Program-made: the position numbers and the translations under genes
Source of the DNA: an uncultured Clostridia bacterium
Lineage (GTDB): Bacteria > Bacillota > Clostridia > TANB77 > CAG-508
Length of the DNA stretch: 64,000 bases
Assembly (NCBI GenBank): GCA_948502395.1
Contig: CAOPES010000002.1
Location: 124,001-188,000, forward strand
Reading direction: 5' to 3'
Part shown: one piece after another, positions 6,255 through 15,247 of the stretch
Numbering within the stretch: position 1 is the first letter of the stretch
Layout of the letters: every line of letters begins with the position of its first letter
Notes under the pieces: generated by a model
Seen by the model: the letters and a program-made list of their open reading frames with translations, nothing else
Told to the model about the DNA's origin: nothing
Databases searched by the model: none

Positions 6255-8888
6255 CTATTTTAAACTTTCTACTACTTTTGCAAGCATTTCTTTATATTTT
6301 TCAAGCTTTGCTTTTTCTTCATCAATTTTAGCTTGTGGAGCTTTATTTACAAAACCTGGATTAGAAAGCATTTTCTCACATCTTGCAACTTCTGCTTCCA
6401 ATTTTGTCTTTTCTGTTTCTAATCTTTTGCGCTCTTCTTCTAAATCAATTAAACCTTGTAAAGGCATATATAATTCTATACCGTCTTTTATTATATTGAT
6501 TGAATTTTCGGCAAATTGACCTTTTTCTTCAAGTATCGTTAATTTTTCTCCAAATCCTAACTTCAATAATACTTGTTCTAATTCTTTTAGTTCTTCCTTA
6601 TATGTATTTGTTACAAATATTAATTCTGACTTTTTGCTTGGGTGTATATTTTTTATGCTTCTTACATTTCTGATTTCTACTATGATGTCTTTTATTTTTT
6701 CGATTATTTGTTCTTCTTTTTCAAATGCAAATTGCTTTTGTGTTGGCCATTCAGAAATCATTAATTCGTTATCATCGACATTTACTAAGTTCTCATAAAT
6801 TTCTGATGTTACAAATGGCATAAATGGGTGTAATAATTTTAATGAAACTGACAATACATAGTTTAGCACACTGCTTACAACTACTTTCGTTTCTTCGTTT
6901 TCGCTATATATTCTAGGTTTTACCATTTCTATGTACCAATCGCAGAATTCATTCCATACAAAGTTATATATTTTATCTAGCGCTACACCTAAATCGTAAT
7001 TTTCTAAGTTTCTAGTTATATCAACAACTAGTTTATTTAACTTATTTAGTATCCATTTGTCTTCAATTGCCAAAGGTGCTGTATTTATTGAGCTTAGAGC
7101 TTCTTTTACTTTTTCTTTATCAGGTGTGTTCATTATGATAAATTTCGCTGCATTCCAAATTTTGTTTGCAAAGTTTGATGCCTGTTCTAATTTCTCAGGA
7201 ATGTATCTTATATCATTTCCCATTGTTGTTCCAGATAATAGAGAAAATCTCAAACTATCTGCTCCATATTCATCAATTATTTCTAATGGGTCAATTCCGT
7301 TTCCTAATGTTTTTGACATCTTTCTTCCTTGGCTGTCACGTACCATTCCGTGAATTAGAATATCTTTAAATGGTGCTATTCCAGTAAATTCTAGCCCTTG
7401 TGACATCATTCTTGATACCCAGAAAGTTATAATATCAAATCCTGTTACCAATACATTTGTTGGATAGAACATTTTATAATCTTCTGTTTCTGTGTTTGGC
7501 CAACCTAGTGTTGAAAATGGCCATAATGCTGAGCTAAACCATGTGTCTAGTGTATCTTCATCTTGATGTAGTTTAGTACTTCCACATTTTTCACATTTTT
7601 CAGGTTGTGCTTTTGCTACATTTATATGTCCACATTCTTCGCAGTAATATGCTGGAATTTGATGTCCCCACCATAATTGTCTTGATATACACCAATCTTG
7701 TGTATTATCTAGCCAATTAAAGTAATTTTTTTCATATTTTTTAGGAACAAATTTAGCTTCATCATTTCTGATGCTGTCTGCTGCTCTTTTTGCTAAGTCT
7801 TTCATTGAAACAAACCATTGCTCAGAAATTTTAGGTTCTATTGTGTTTTTACATCTTTCACATTTTGCTACATTGTGAATGTGTTCTTCTTCTTTTATCA
7901 ATGCTCCTATTTCTTTTAATTTGTTTACAATTTCTTTTCTAGCTTGCAACAAGTCCATCCCTTTATATTCAGGAACTAAATCACCCATTTTATTGTTTTC
8001 ATCAAATACTTCTATTATTTCTAAATTATGTCTTAATCCAGCTTGATAGTCGTTCATATCATGTGCTGGAGTAATTTTTACACATCCTGTTCCGAAGTCT
8101 TTTTCAACAAAATCATCTGCAATTATTGGAATTTCTTTATTCATAATTGGTAAAACACAAGTTTTTCCAACCAAATCTTTGTATCTTTCATCATCTGGAT
8201 GAACTGCAACAGCTGTATCTCCAAGCATTGTCTCTGGTCTTGTTGTTGCTACTATTATGTATTTATCTGTATCTTTTATTTGGTAACGAATATGCCACAA
8301 GTGACCTGCTTCTTCTTTGTATTCTACTTCTGCATCAGAAATTGAAGTCTTACAACTTGGGCAATAATTAATCATCCTTGTTCCTTTATAGATTAACCCT
8401 TTTTCATATAAACTAACAAACTGCTCTAAAACAGCTTCTGACAAGCCTTCATCCAAAGTAAATCTACGTCTTTCCCAATCACAAGAACATCCTAATTTCT
8501 TTTGTTGTGTTTGTATAGTTCCACCATATAATTCTGTCCAATCCCAAGCTTCTTTTAAGAACCCTTCTCTACCTAGCTCTTGCTTAGTTTTACCTTCATT
8601 CCTTAATTTTTCAACAACTTTCATTTCTGTTGATATTGCAGCATGGTCTGAACCAGGAAGCCATAGTGTATTATAGCCTTGCATTCTTTTGAAACGAATT
8701 AGAATATCTTGTATTGTATCATCTAAGGCATGTCCCATATGTAGCTTTCCTGTTACATTTGGTGGTGGCATCATTATACAATAACTTTCTTTGCTTTTAT
8801 CCATATTTGGCTTGAAGTATCCATTTTTCTCCCATTTTTCATATAGGCTATCTTCAAACTCTTTTGGATTATATTTTTCTTTTAACAT
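6255..8888 (-). CDS. valS: Valyl-tRNA synthetase
   Basis: Class I aminoacyl-tRNA synthetase charging tRNA-Val. 877 residues from the ATG at 8888. The HIGH motif appears as KLHMGHAL within PPPNVTGKLHMGH, and the KMSKS motif as GRKMSKTLGNGID. Zinc-type cysteine pairs CERCKNT and CEECGH...CEKCGS are present, and the C-terminal coiled coil (EEERKRLETEKTKLEAEV) is typical. The frame is open 20 codons further upstream through a repeat. The AAAGGAG site is correctly spaced only for the ATG at 8888 (it lies too close to the ATG two codons earlier). Confidence 0.96.
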   Translation of the reverse strand: MLKEKYNPKEFEDSLYEKWEKNGYFKPNMDKSKESYCIMMPPPNVTGKLHMGHALDDTIQDILIRFKRMQGYNTLWLPGSDHAAISTEMKVVEKLRNEGKTKQELGREGFLKEAWDWTELYGGTIQTQQKKLGCSCDWERRRFTLDEGLSEAVLEQFVSLYEKGLIYKGTRMINYCPSCKTSISDAEVEYKEEAGHLWHIRYQIKDTDKYIIVATTRPETMLGDTAVAVHPDDERYKDLVGKTCVLPIMNKEIPIIADDFVEKDFGTGCVKITPAHDMNDYQAGLRHNLEIIEVFDENNKMGDLVPEYKGMDLLQARKEIVNKLKEIGALIKEEEHIHNVAKCERCKNTIEPKISEQWFVSMKDLAKRAADSIRNDEAKFVPKKYEKNYFNWLDNTQDWCISRQLWWGHQIPAYYCEECGHINVAKAQPEKCEKCGSTKLHQDEDTLDTWFSSALWPFSTLGWPNTETEDYKMFYPTNVLVTGFDIITFWVSRMMSQGLEFTGIAPFKDILIHGMVRDSQGRKMSKTLGNGIDPLEIIDEYGADSLRFSLLSGTTMGNDIRYIPEKLEQASNFANKIWNAAKFIIMNTPDKEKVKEALSSINTAPLAIEDKWILNKLNKLVVDITRNLENYDLGVALDKIYNFVWNEFCDWYIEMVKPRIYSENEETKVVVSSVLNYVLSVSLKLLHPFMPFVTSEIYENLVNVDDNELMISEWPTQKQFAFEKEEQIIEKIKDIIVEIRNVRSIKNIHPSKKSELIFVTNTYKEELKELEQVLLKLGFGEKLTILEEKGQFAENSINIIKDGIELYMPLQGLIDLEEERKRLETEKTKLEAEVARCEKMLSNPGFVNKAPQAKIDEEKAKLEKYKEMLAKVVESLK

Positions 8889-8903
8889 AATCATTTCTCC
8901 TTT

Positions 8904-8945
8904 TGGACTTTTTGGGGACAGGCCCAAAAAGTTTTGTCCTGTTCC
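8904..8945. repeat. REP-like palindromic repeat before valS
   Basis: GGACTTTTTGGGGACAGGCC and an inverted arm ending GTCCTGTTCCC form a palindrome in the short gap between the 218-aa gene and valS. It is related to family A by the TTTTTGGGGACAG core. Part of the same unit is seen near 16771. Confidence 0.65.
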
Positions 8946-8956
8946 CAAAATACAAT

Positions 8957-9613
8957 CTATTTTTCTTGATAATCTGCTGGAATTTCAAATAACTTACTAT
9001 CTACTTTGTCTGAAATCTCAACTTTTAATAATTCTTCCTTTTCACCTACAATAGTTTTTATATATGCTAATTTATCTCCTGAAAAATAAAATCTAGTTTT
9101 CACATTTTCACTTGATGCTAATTGTGTTGAAGACATCATTGTAAATCCTGTTGCTTGATTATATTCCATATATTGATATTTCTTGTTGTTTACATTTTCT
9201 TTTCCAGTTGTAAACTCTACACCAGCAAGATTTCCTAGTATTTTCTCAACTTTGTTCAAGTCTGTTTGGTTATTGCTATAAGTATAATATTCTTTACTTT
9301 CATCTCTAATCAAATATGAATTTCCGTCTTTGATTATATATTTAGAAAGCTCTCCATTATATAAAGTCTCTGTATATCCTGCATTGTTACCTTTGGCATA
9401 AACTTCTTCGTTTTTGTCATCTAATGTAGTTGTAAAACTATATGTTTCTTTTGCTTTTAAATTTTCATATAACTCGCTTACTTTATTTGTTTGTTGTTCA
9501 TCACTATTATTGTCATTTTTGTTGCCAAATGCGAAGAAGCAAACTATTCCTACTACAATTGCTACAATAGCGATTGTTATTAGTGAAATTATTATTATCT
9601 TTTTCTTTTCCAT
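8957..9613 (-). CDS. Membrane-anchored exported protein of unknown function
   Basis: 218 residues. The N-terminus MEKKKIIIISLITIAIVAIV forms one transmembrane or uncleaved signal helix, followed by a short Asn/Asp-rich linker and a soluble domain with many beta-strand-like segments (TYSFTTTLDDKNEEVYAK, YLIRDESKEYYTY, RFYFSGDKLAYIKTIVG). The pattern recalls LolA/LppX-like lipid-binding folds, but there is no lipobox cysteine and no motif I can assign. It lies between pfkA and valS, separated from each by repeats. A GAAAGGATAA site precedes the ATG. Confidence 0.75.
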   Translation of the reverse strand: MEKKKIIIISLITIAIVAIVVGIVCFFAFGNKNDNNSDEQQTNKVSELYENLKAKETYSFTTTLDDKNEEVYAKGNNAGYTETLYNGELSKYIIKDGNSYLIRDESKEYYTYSNNQTDLNKVEKILGNLAGVEFTTGKENVNNKKYQYMEYNQATGFTMMSSTQLASSENVKTRFYFSGDKLAYIKTIVGEKEELLKVEISDKVDSKLFEIPADYQEK

Positions 9614-9635
9614 TTTTATATTATCCTTTCTTTCT

Positions 9636-9741
9636 GGGTGTTTTTGGGGACAGACCTTAAAAACACCCTAATCTTTTGTTACTTTTCTATCTACCTTTTT
9701 TTCTTTGGGTGTGTTTAAGGACTGTCCCCAAAAACACCCAA
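9636..9741. repeat. REP-like palindromic repeat, family A (pfkA 3' side)
   Basis: Same architecture as at 5649-5752: a GGGTGTTTTTGGGGACAGACC unit and its inverted partner around an AT-rich spacer of about 35 bp. Confidence 0.85.
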
Positions 9742-9749
9742 AAGCATCA

Positions 9750-10895
9750 TTAATCTCCTAAGTTTATTCCTATGTTTCTTGCTGTTTTTATCAAATCGTC
9801 ATCCATTTCTATCTTTCTCAAGTTACTTTCTGCTGTATTTCCTGATGCTGCTCCAATTTTTGTGTTATTTCCAACTACATCGTCAAGTGTAGCACTGTCT
9901 AGTTTTCCATTTTTTATTACTACTAATCTTCCAAATTTTTCTTCTAATGCTAGTTCCATTGCTTTTGTTCCATATTTTGTTGATAATACTCTATCAAATG
10001 CTGTTGGTGTTCCGCCTCTTTGCATATATCCTAGTGTTGTGTTTCTTGCTTCTAGTCCTGTTAGGTTTTGTAGTTGTTTTGCCACTACTTCTCCAATTCC
10101 GCCAAGTTTTGTGTTGTCTACTCCTGCTCCGTTGTCTCTTGTGTTCATTACTGTAAGTTCACCACCTATTGGTGTTGCTCCTTCTGCTACTACTACTACG
10201 CTGAAGCTTTTTCCTCTTTTCTTTCTGTTTTCTATTTTTGTTGCTACTCTGTTTATGTCATATGGTATTTCTGGTATTAATGCTACGTCTGCACCACCTG
10301 CTATTGCTGCTTCTAGGGCTATCCATCCAGCATATCTTCCCATTACTTCTAGTACCATTATTCTGTGGTGTGTTGCTCCTGTTGTGTGTAATCTGTCTAA
10401 TGCTTCCATTGCAACAGATACAGCTGTGTTGTATCCAAATGTGATTTCTGTACAAGCTACGTCATTGTCTATTGTTTTTGGTACTCCTATTACATTTACT
10501 CCTTTTGTTGAAAAGTCTCTTGCTGATTTTTGTGTTCCGTCTCCACCTAATGTAAATATACAGTCAAATCCAAATTCTTTTATATTTGCTATTGCTTGGT
10601 CTGATACATCTTTGAATTCTACACTTCCATCTTCATTTACAACTTTGTAATTGAATAAGTTTGCATTTGTTGATGAGCCTATTATTGATCCACCTTGTGG
10701 CAATATTCCTATTGCATTTCCGTCAGCTGCTGTACTTAATCTTTCAAAGTCTTTTTTTAATAATCCATTATATCCGTCTATTATTCCATAGCATTCTACA
10801 TTGTGATTTTCTGCTGTTTTTACAATTGCTCTTATAACTGCATTAAATCCTGATACGTCTCCACCATTTGCCAATATTCCTACTTTTTTAATCAA
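9750..10895 (-). CDS. pfkA: 6-phosphofructokinase (group III type)
   Basis: Phosphorylates fructose 6-phosphate in glycolysis. 381 residues. GILANGGDVSGFNAVIRA is the N-terminal nucleotide loop. LGGDGTQKSA has glycine at the position corresponding to E. coli Gly104, which favours ATP, while PKTIDND has lysine at the position of 124, as in PPi-type enzymes. That pair marks the mixed group III; ATP use is the better guess. MGRYAGWIA and the substrate-binding TLGYMQRGGTPTAFDR motif are intact. The start codon is TTG at 10895, preceded by AGGGGGAA. Confidence 0.92.
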   Translation of the reverse strand: MIKKVGILANGGDVSGFNAVIRAIVKTAENHNVECYGIIDGYNGLLKKDFERLSTAADGNAIGILPQGGSIIGSSTNANLFNYKVVNEDGSVEFKDVSDQAIANIKEFGFDCIFTLGGDGTQKSARDFSTKGVNVIGVPKTIDNDVACTEITFGYNTAVSVAMEALDRLHTTGATHHRIMVLEVMGRYAGWIALEAAIAGGADVALIPEIPYDINRVATKIENRKKRGKSFSVVVVAEGATPIGGELTVMNTRDNGAGVDNTKLGGIGEVVAKQLQNLTGLEARNTTLGYMQRGGTPTAFDRVLSTKYGTKAMELALEEKFGRLVVIKNGKLDSATLDDVVGNNTKIGAASGNTAESNLRKIEMDDDLIKTARNIGINLGD

Positions 10896-10924
10896 TTTTT
10901 CTTCCCCCTTGTATGTTTTTCTAT

Positions 10925-10953
10925 ATTATAACACTGTTTTTATTATATAGCAA
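10925..10953 (-). promoter_or_regulatory. pfkA promoter
   Basis: TTGCTA (10948-10953) and TATAAT (10925-10930) on the minus strand, spacing 17 bp, about 30 bp before the TTG start. The -35 box lies inside the ileS terminator stem. Confidence 0.6.
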
Positions 10954-10978
10954 AATCAAATTTGCTATACAATAAAAA
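10937..10978 (-). terminator. Terminator after ileS
   Basis: A long AT-rich hairpin (TTTTATTGTATAGCAAA pairing with TTTGCTATATAATAAAA) follows the ileS stop codon at 10990 on the minus strand. It overlaps the pfkA promoter. Confidence 0.6.
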
Positions 10979-10989
10979 CCACTTTTCTT

Positions 10990-13900
10990 TTACACAACTT
11001 CTACATCAATATTTAATTTTTCTCCATTGATATTTGTTTCTGTGTATGTTTCTCTATCTACACCATAAACTACTTCTACTGCTAATGTGTCGTGTTTAAT
11101 TACTTCTTCGTTTTGTTTTACAACTTTTTCTAGCATTTCGTTTCCTGATACATATAGTTTGATATTGTCTAATACTTCAAATTCTTTGTCTTTTCTCATA
11201 TTTTGAACTTTTGAAAGTATTTCTCTTACATATCCTTCTTCTTTTAGCTCAGGAGTTATGTTTGTGTCTAATACAACACCAATTTCACCTTCTCCACTAA
11301 ATGCAAATCCTTCTTTTCCTTGCATTGTTATTAGTAAGTTTTCTGCATTTAATTCAATTTGAGTATCATCTATTTCGATATATTCTACTCCGCCATTTTT
11401 TACAGTGTTTGCTAAGTCCATTTGATTTTTGTTAGCAATTTCTTGTCTAATTCTAGGTATTAATTTCCCATATTCTTTTCCAAGTACTGGCAAGTTTGGC
11501 TTAATTTCAAAGTTTACGTATTCTGACATTTCTGCACCTAGTTTGATTGATTTTACGTTTAATTCTTCTTTTACTATGTCTGAATAATAATCTGGCAATG
11601 TATCTACTGAAATTAGCATTTCTGATAATGGTTGTCTATTTTTAATATTTGCAGAATTTCTTGCGCTTCTTCCTAATTTTACAATTTTATATGCTAAGTC
11701 CATTTCTTTTTCTAGTTCTGGATTTATAGCTGTTTTGTCCACTTCTGGCCATAAGCATAAATGTACACTTTCAGGCGCATTTTTGTCTAATCCAACTACT
11801 AGATTTTGATAGATTTCTTCTGTTACAAATGGTACAAATGGTGCTGATATTTTTACTAATGTTGTTAATACTTTGTATAATGTCACATATGCTCCTATTT
11901 TTTCGTCATTCAATTCTTGAGCCCAAAATCTTTCTCTATTTCTACGTACATACCAGTTTGAAAGTTCGTCTGTAAAGTCTTCAATTGCTAGTGCTGCTGA
12001 TATAATATCATATTCTTCTAGTTTTTTGTCAACTTCTTCAACTAATGTATTTAACTTAGAAATTATCCATTTATCCATAACATTTGTAAGTTTGAAATCA
12101 CTGTAATTTAATGGATTAAATTTGTCTATTTCTGCATATAGAACATAGAATGAGTATACGTTCCATAATGTTGATATAAATCCCCTTTGTGTTTCTTGTA
12201 CATTGTTTAGACCAAGTCTTGTTGGAAGCCATGGTGCTGAACAAGTATAGAAATGCCATCTTGTTGCATCTGCTCCTATTGTATCTAATAATGTCATTGG
12301 GTCTACACCATTTTTCTTTGACTTAGACATTTTTTGTCCTTTTTCGTCTAATACGTGTCCTAAAACTATACAGTTTTCAAATGGAGTTCTTCCAAATAAT
12401 GCTGTTCCTATTGCTGTTAATGTATAGAACCATCCCCTTGTTTGGTCAATTGCTTCTGATATAAATCCTGCTGGGAAGTTTTTATCAAACATTTCTTTAT
12501 TTTCAAATGGATAATGCCATTGTGCAAAAGGCATTGAACCAGAATCAAACCAACAATCTATAACTTCTTTTGCTCTGTGCATTTCTTTGCCACATTTTGG
12601 ACATTTTAAATGTACATTGTCTATATATGGTTTATGTAATTCTATATCATCTGGACATTCAATTGCTTTTTGTTTTAATTCTTCAATTGAACCGATACAT
12701 TCTTTGTGTCCACATTCTTCATCTTCACAAGTCCATACAGGTAATGGTGTTCCCCAATATCTATCTCTTGAAATTCCCCAGTCAATTACATTCTCTAAGA
12801 ATTTCCCGAATCTTCCTGTTCTTATTGTATCAGGATACCAGTTAACTTTATTGTTATTTGCAACTAATTCGTCCCTTAGTTTGCTCATTGCAACAAACCA
12901 GCTTTCTTTTGGATAGTAAAGTAGTGGTGTGTCACATCTCCAACAATGTGGATATGAGTGTAAGTGTTTTTCTTTGCTAAATAGTTTGTTTTCTTCTTTT
13001 AACCATTTGCAAATATCTTCGTTACAGTCTCTTACAAATCTTCCTGCCCAAGGTTCTACTTCTTTTACAAAATTTCCAGATTTGTCAACTAAATTGATAA
13101 ATGTAATTCCATTTAATTTTGCAACTAAACTGTCATCTTCTCCATATGCAGGTGCAATATGAACAATACCTGTACCATCTGTTAATGTTACATAATCTCC
13201 GTGGATTACTTCAAATGCTTTTCCTTCAACTTCTCCAAAAGGCATTAATCTTTCATATTTTGTACCTAGCAACTCTTCACCTTTAAATGTTTTTACCAAC
13301 TCATATGGTGTTTCTTTTAGTACTGTATCAATTAAATCTTTGGCTAATATATAGTTTTCGTATACTGGCTCATCATCTGTTCCAATATTTGCTTTAACTT
13401 CTGCATATTCATAAGCTTTATTTACACAAAGAGCTAAGTTTGAAGGCAATGTCCAAGGTGTTGTTGTCCAAGCTAAAATATATTTGTCTTCACCAACAAC
13501 TTTGAATTTTGCAATACAAGTTAAATCTTTTACATCTTTATAACCTTGTGCAACTTCGTGTGAAGATAGCGCTGTTCCACATCTAGGGCAATATGGCATA
13601 ACTTTGTGGCCTTCATATAATAACCCTTTTTCCCACATTTGTTTCAAAGCCCACCATACAGACTCTATATAGTCATTGTGGTATGTAACATATGGATTTT
13701 CCATATCAACCCAATATCCAACTTTTTCTGTCATCTCTTCCCATTTGTGAACATATGTAAACACACTTTCTTTACATTGTTTAACAAAATCTTCTACTCC
13801 ATATTCTTCTATTTGTTCTTTTCCAGAAATACCTAGTTTTTTCTCAATTTCAAGCTCAACTGGTAGTCCATGTGTGTCCCATCCAGCTTTACGTATTACA

Positions 13901-14136
13901 TGATATCCTTTCATTACTTTGTATCTTGGAATAATATCTTTTATAACTCTTGTTTCAATATGCCCAACATGTGGCATTCCGTTTGCTGTTGGAGGGCCAT
14001 CATAAAATGTAAAATATCTTTTCCCTTCATTCATAGCAAAGTTCTTTTTAATTATGTCTTTCTCTTTCCATTGTTTCGCAACTTCTCTCTCGATTCCCAC
14101 AAAACCTTCTTGTGGTAATTCTACTTTTTTGTACAT
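10990..14136 (-). CDS. ileS: Isoleucyl-tRNA synthetase, long eukaryote-like type
   Basis: Charges tRNA-Ile. 1048 residues. HIGH motif as GMPHVGHIETR and KMSKS motif as GQKMSKSKKNG. WTTTPWTLPSN is the editing-domain signature. Its length (about 1050 instead of 930) and the absence of a C-terminal Cys4 zinc finger indicate the IleS2 (eukaryote-like) class, which is often mupirocin-tolerant; that last point is family knowledge, not tested here. The ATG at 14136 follows AAGGAGG. The open frame extends 22 codons upstream only through a repeat. A T-box riboswitch controls it. Confidence 0.95.
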   Translation of the reverse strand: MYKKVELPQEGFVGIEREVAKQWKEKDIIKKNFAMNEGKRYFTFYDGPPTANGMPHVGHIETRVIKDIIPRYKVMKGYHVIRKAGWDTHGLPVELEIEKKLGISGKEQIEEYGVEDFVKQCKESVFTYVHKWEEMTEKVGYWVDMENPYVTYHNDYIESVWWALKQMWEKGLLYEGHKVMPYCPRCGTALSSHEVAQGYKDVKDLTCIAKFKVVGEDKYILAWTTTPWTLPSNLALCVNKAYEYAEVKANIGTDDEPVYENYILAKDLIDTVLKETPYELVKTFKGEELLGTKYERLMPFGEVEGKAFEVIHGDYVTLTDGTGIVHIAPAYGEDDSLVAKLNGITFINLVDKSGNFVKEVEPWAGRFVRDCNEDICKWLKEENKLFSKEKHLHSYPHCWRCDTPLLYYPKESWFVAMSKLRDELVANNNKVNWYPDTIRTGRFGKFLENVIDWGISRDRYWGTPLPVWTCEDEECGHKECIGSIEELKQKAIECPDDIELHKPYIDNVHLKCPKCGKEMHRAKEVIDCWFDSGSMPFAQWHYPFENKEMFDKNFPAGFISEAIDQTRGWFYTLTAIGTALFGRTPFENCIVLGHVLDEKGQKMSKSKKNGVDPMTLLDTIGADATRWHFYTCSAPWLPTRLGLNNVQETQRGFISTLWNVYSFYVLYAEIDKFNPLNYSDFKLTNVMDKWIISKLNTLVEEVDKKLEEYDIISAALAIEDFTDELSNWYVRRNRERFWAQELNDEKIGAYVTLYKVLTTLVKISAPFVPFVTEEIYQNLVVGLDKNAPESVHLCLWPEVDKTAINPELEKEMDLAYKIVKLGRSARNSANIKNRQPLSEMLISVDTLPDYYSDIVKEELNVKSIKLGAEMSEYVNFEIKPNLPVLGKEYGKLIPRIRQEIANKNQMDLANTVKNGGVEYIEIDDTQIELNAENLLITMQGKEGFAFSGEGEIGVVLDTNITPELKEEGYVREILSKVQNMRKDKEFEVLDNIKLYVSGNEMLEKVVKQNEEVIKHDTLAVEVVYGVDRETYTETNINGEKLNIDVEVV

Positions 14137-14153
14137 AAAAATTCCTCCTTTTG

Positions 14154-14204
14154 TCCATTGGGGACGTTTCCTTTTGGACATTTTTGTCCATTGGGGACAC
14201 ATCT
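14154..14204. repeat. REP-like repeat, family B (between T-box and ileS)
   Basis: GTCCATTGGGGACGTTTCC and its inverted partner lie between the T-box terminator and the ileS ribosome site, so the repeat is part of the ileS mRNA leader. A family A-like piece (GATGTTTTTTTGCTCCGTCC, then AAAAACATC) follows at 14218-14250. Confidence 0.75.
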
Positions 14205-14248
14205 TTAATTTTGGTGGTGATGTTTTTTTGCTCCGTCCCCAAAAACAT

Positions 14249-14513
14249 CAAAAAATCTTTTCATCCTGTTTGTTTAGGACGAAAAGATTTTATTTCCGCG
14301 GTACCACCTAAGTTAGAGTAAATTTGTTTTTTTATTTACTCTCTCTTTGTTATCTTTAACGCAGATTTACGGCTAATTTACTGTTGTTTCAATTTAGCGA
14401 CAAACTAAGGTGATAACAAATAATTTTTACCTGCCAAAATTCCACCATTCTTTGACTCTCTCTTAGTTATTGTATTATTTGCCTTGTCCTTGTTATTGTT
14501 TTTTTCAATATTG
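14249..14513 (-). ncRNA. T-box riboswitch of ileS
   Basis: The minus strand carries the T-box sequence AGGTGGTACCGCGGAA (14294-14309), which pairs with the acceptor end of uncharged tRNA. The competing terminator hairpin follows (14250-14292: AAAATCTTTTCGTCCT pairing with AGGATGAAAAGATTTT, then T). Stem I sequence with AGAGAG and GAATGGTGG elements lies upstream. An ATC triplet in CCGTAAATCTGCG (about 14364-14376) is a plausible isoleucine specifier, but I could not fold the structure. The RNA would let ileS be transcribed when charged tRNA-Ile is scarce. Confidence 0.9.
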
Positions 14514-14519
14514 CTTTAT

Positions 14520-14547
14520 ATTATATCACATTTATTTAGTTTTGCAA
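14520..14547 (-). promoter_or_regulatory. Promoter of the ileS T-box leader
   Basis: TTGCAA (14542-14547) and TATAAT (14520-14525) on the minus strand with 16 bp spacing. Confidence 0.6.
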
Positions 14548-14570
14548 GAGCTTTTTTAACTTTTCTTCAA

Positions 14571-15153
14571 CTATTTTTTCTTAGCAATAACATTGTATAT
14601 ATGCCAATGTTTTGTTTTTCCTAATCCAGTTTTTCCATTTTTTTCAATTTCATTAAAATCTATTATCTCAAATGAATTTTCAAAGAGCTCTAATACTTGT
14701 TCTTTTGATAAAAACACCATTTTTTCTTTTATCTTTATCCATGAATCATTTAATCCAAAAAAATTTCCAACAAAGTACCCGTTCTTTTAAAATGCTATCA
14801 TTAATTTTGTTCCAAAATTCCTTAAAATAATTCTTATTACAAAATGGAATACTAAAATTTGCTACTAATAAATTATTTTTTTCCAATTCTACATTTTCAA
14901 AATTTTGACATTTAAAATTAAATCTTTTCTTTTCATCTTCATATAATTTTTCAAGTATGATTTCACTAGTATTTTCTCTGTCTACTCCTAAAACTTTCCA
15001 GCCATTTTTCAATAGATATATTGTATCTCTACCAGCTCCACATCCTAAATCAATTGCATATTCTGCTTTTGCTATAATTTTCATAGCCTTTTTCAAGTTT
15101 TCGTGTGGCATTGCTTCTTTTGTATTTTCATAAAACTTTTCTATATTTCCCAT
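14571..15153 (-). CDS. TehB-like SAM-dependent methyltransferase, +1 frameshift at CGG
   Basis: Class I methyltransferase. The first 124 codons contain motif I (AIDLGCGAGRDTIYLL) and the SAM-binding acidic strand (VLGVDRE). At 14779-14781 the zero frame reads GAA CGG and then ends within 12 codons (TGA). Skipping the C of CGG gives GGG TAC TTT GTT..., which reads GYFVGNFFGLNDSWIK and continues to the TAG at 14571. The joined product is 193 residues, the TehB size, and GxFVGNFFGxxDSW is the expected next strand. Either a recent frameshift, a sequencing error, or a gene that uses +1 frameshifting like five others in this window. It is monocistronic, with a ribosome site (GAAAGGAA) before the ATG. 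Confidence 0.8.
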
Positions 15154-15202
15154 ATAAATATCATTTCCTTTCTACATATTCTTATATCATATATTTAATA
15201 AA

Positions 15203-15242
15203 AAAACAAGAGAGTGTAAATCAACATTCACACTCTCTTTAG
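15203..15242 (-). terminator. Terminator of the radical-SAM gene
   Basis: AAAGAGAGTGTGAATG pairs with TTTACACTCTC on the minus strand, followed by TTGTTTTTTT, directly after the stop at 15248. Confidence 0.85.
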
Positions 15243-15247
15243 TGCTT

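Noticed and set aside
9772..10650. Long plus-strand open frame opposite pfkA
   Set aside because: It is the mirror of the conserved pfkA gene, with Ser/Pro/Phe-rich nonsense composition and no ribosome site.
14221..14250. Separate small coding gene in the ileS leader
   Set aside because: The short open frames here lie in the T-box terminator and repeat DNA and have no ribosome site.
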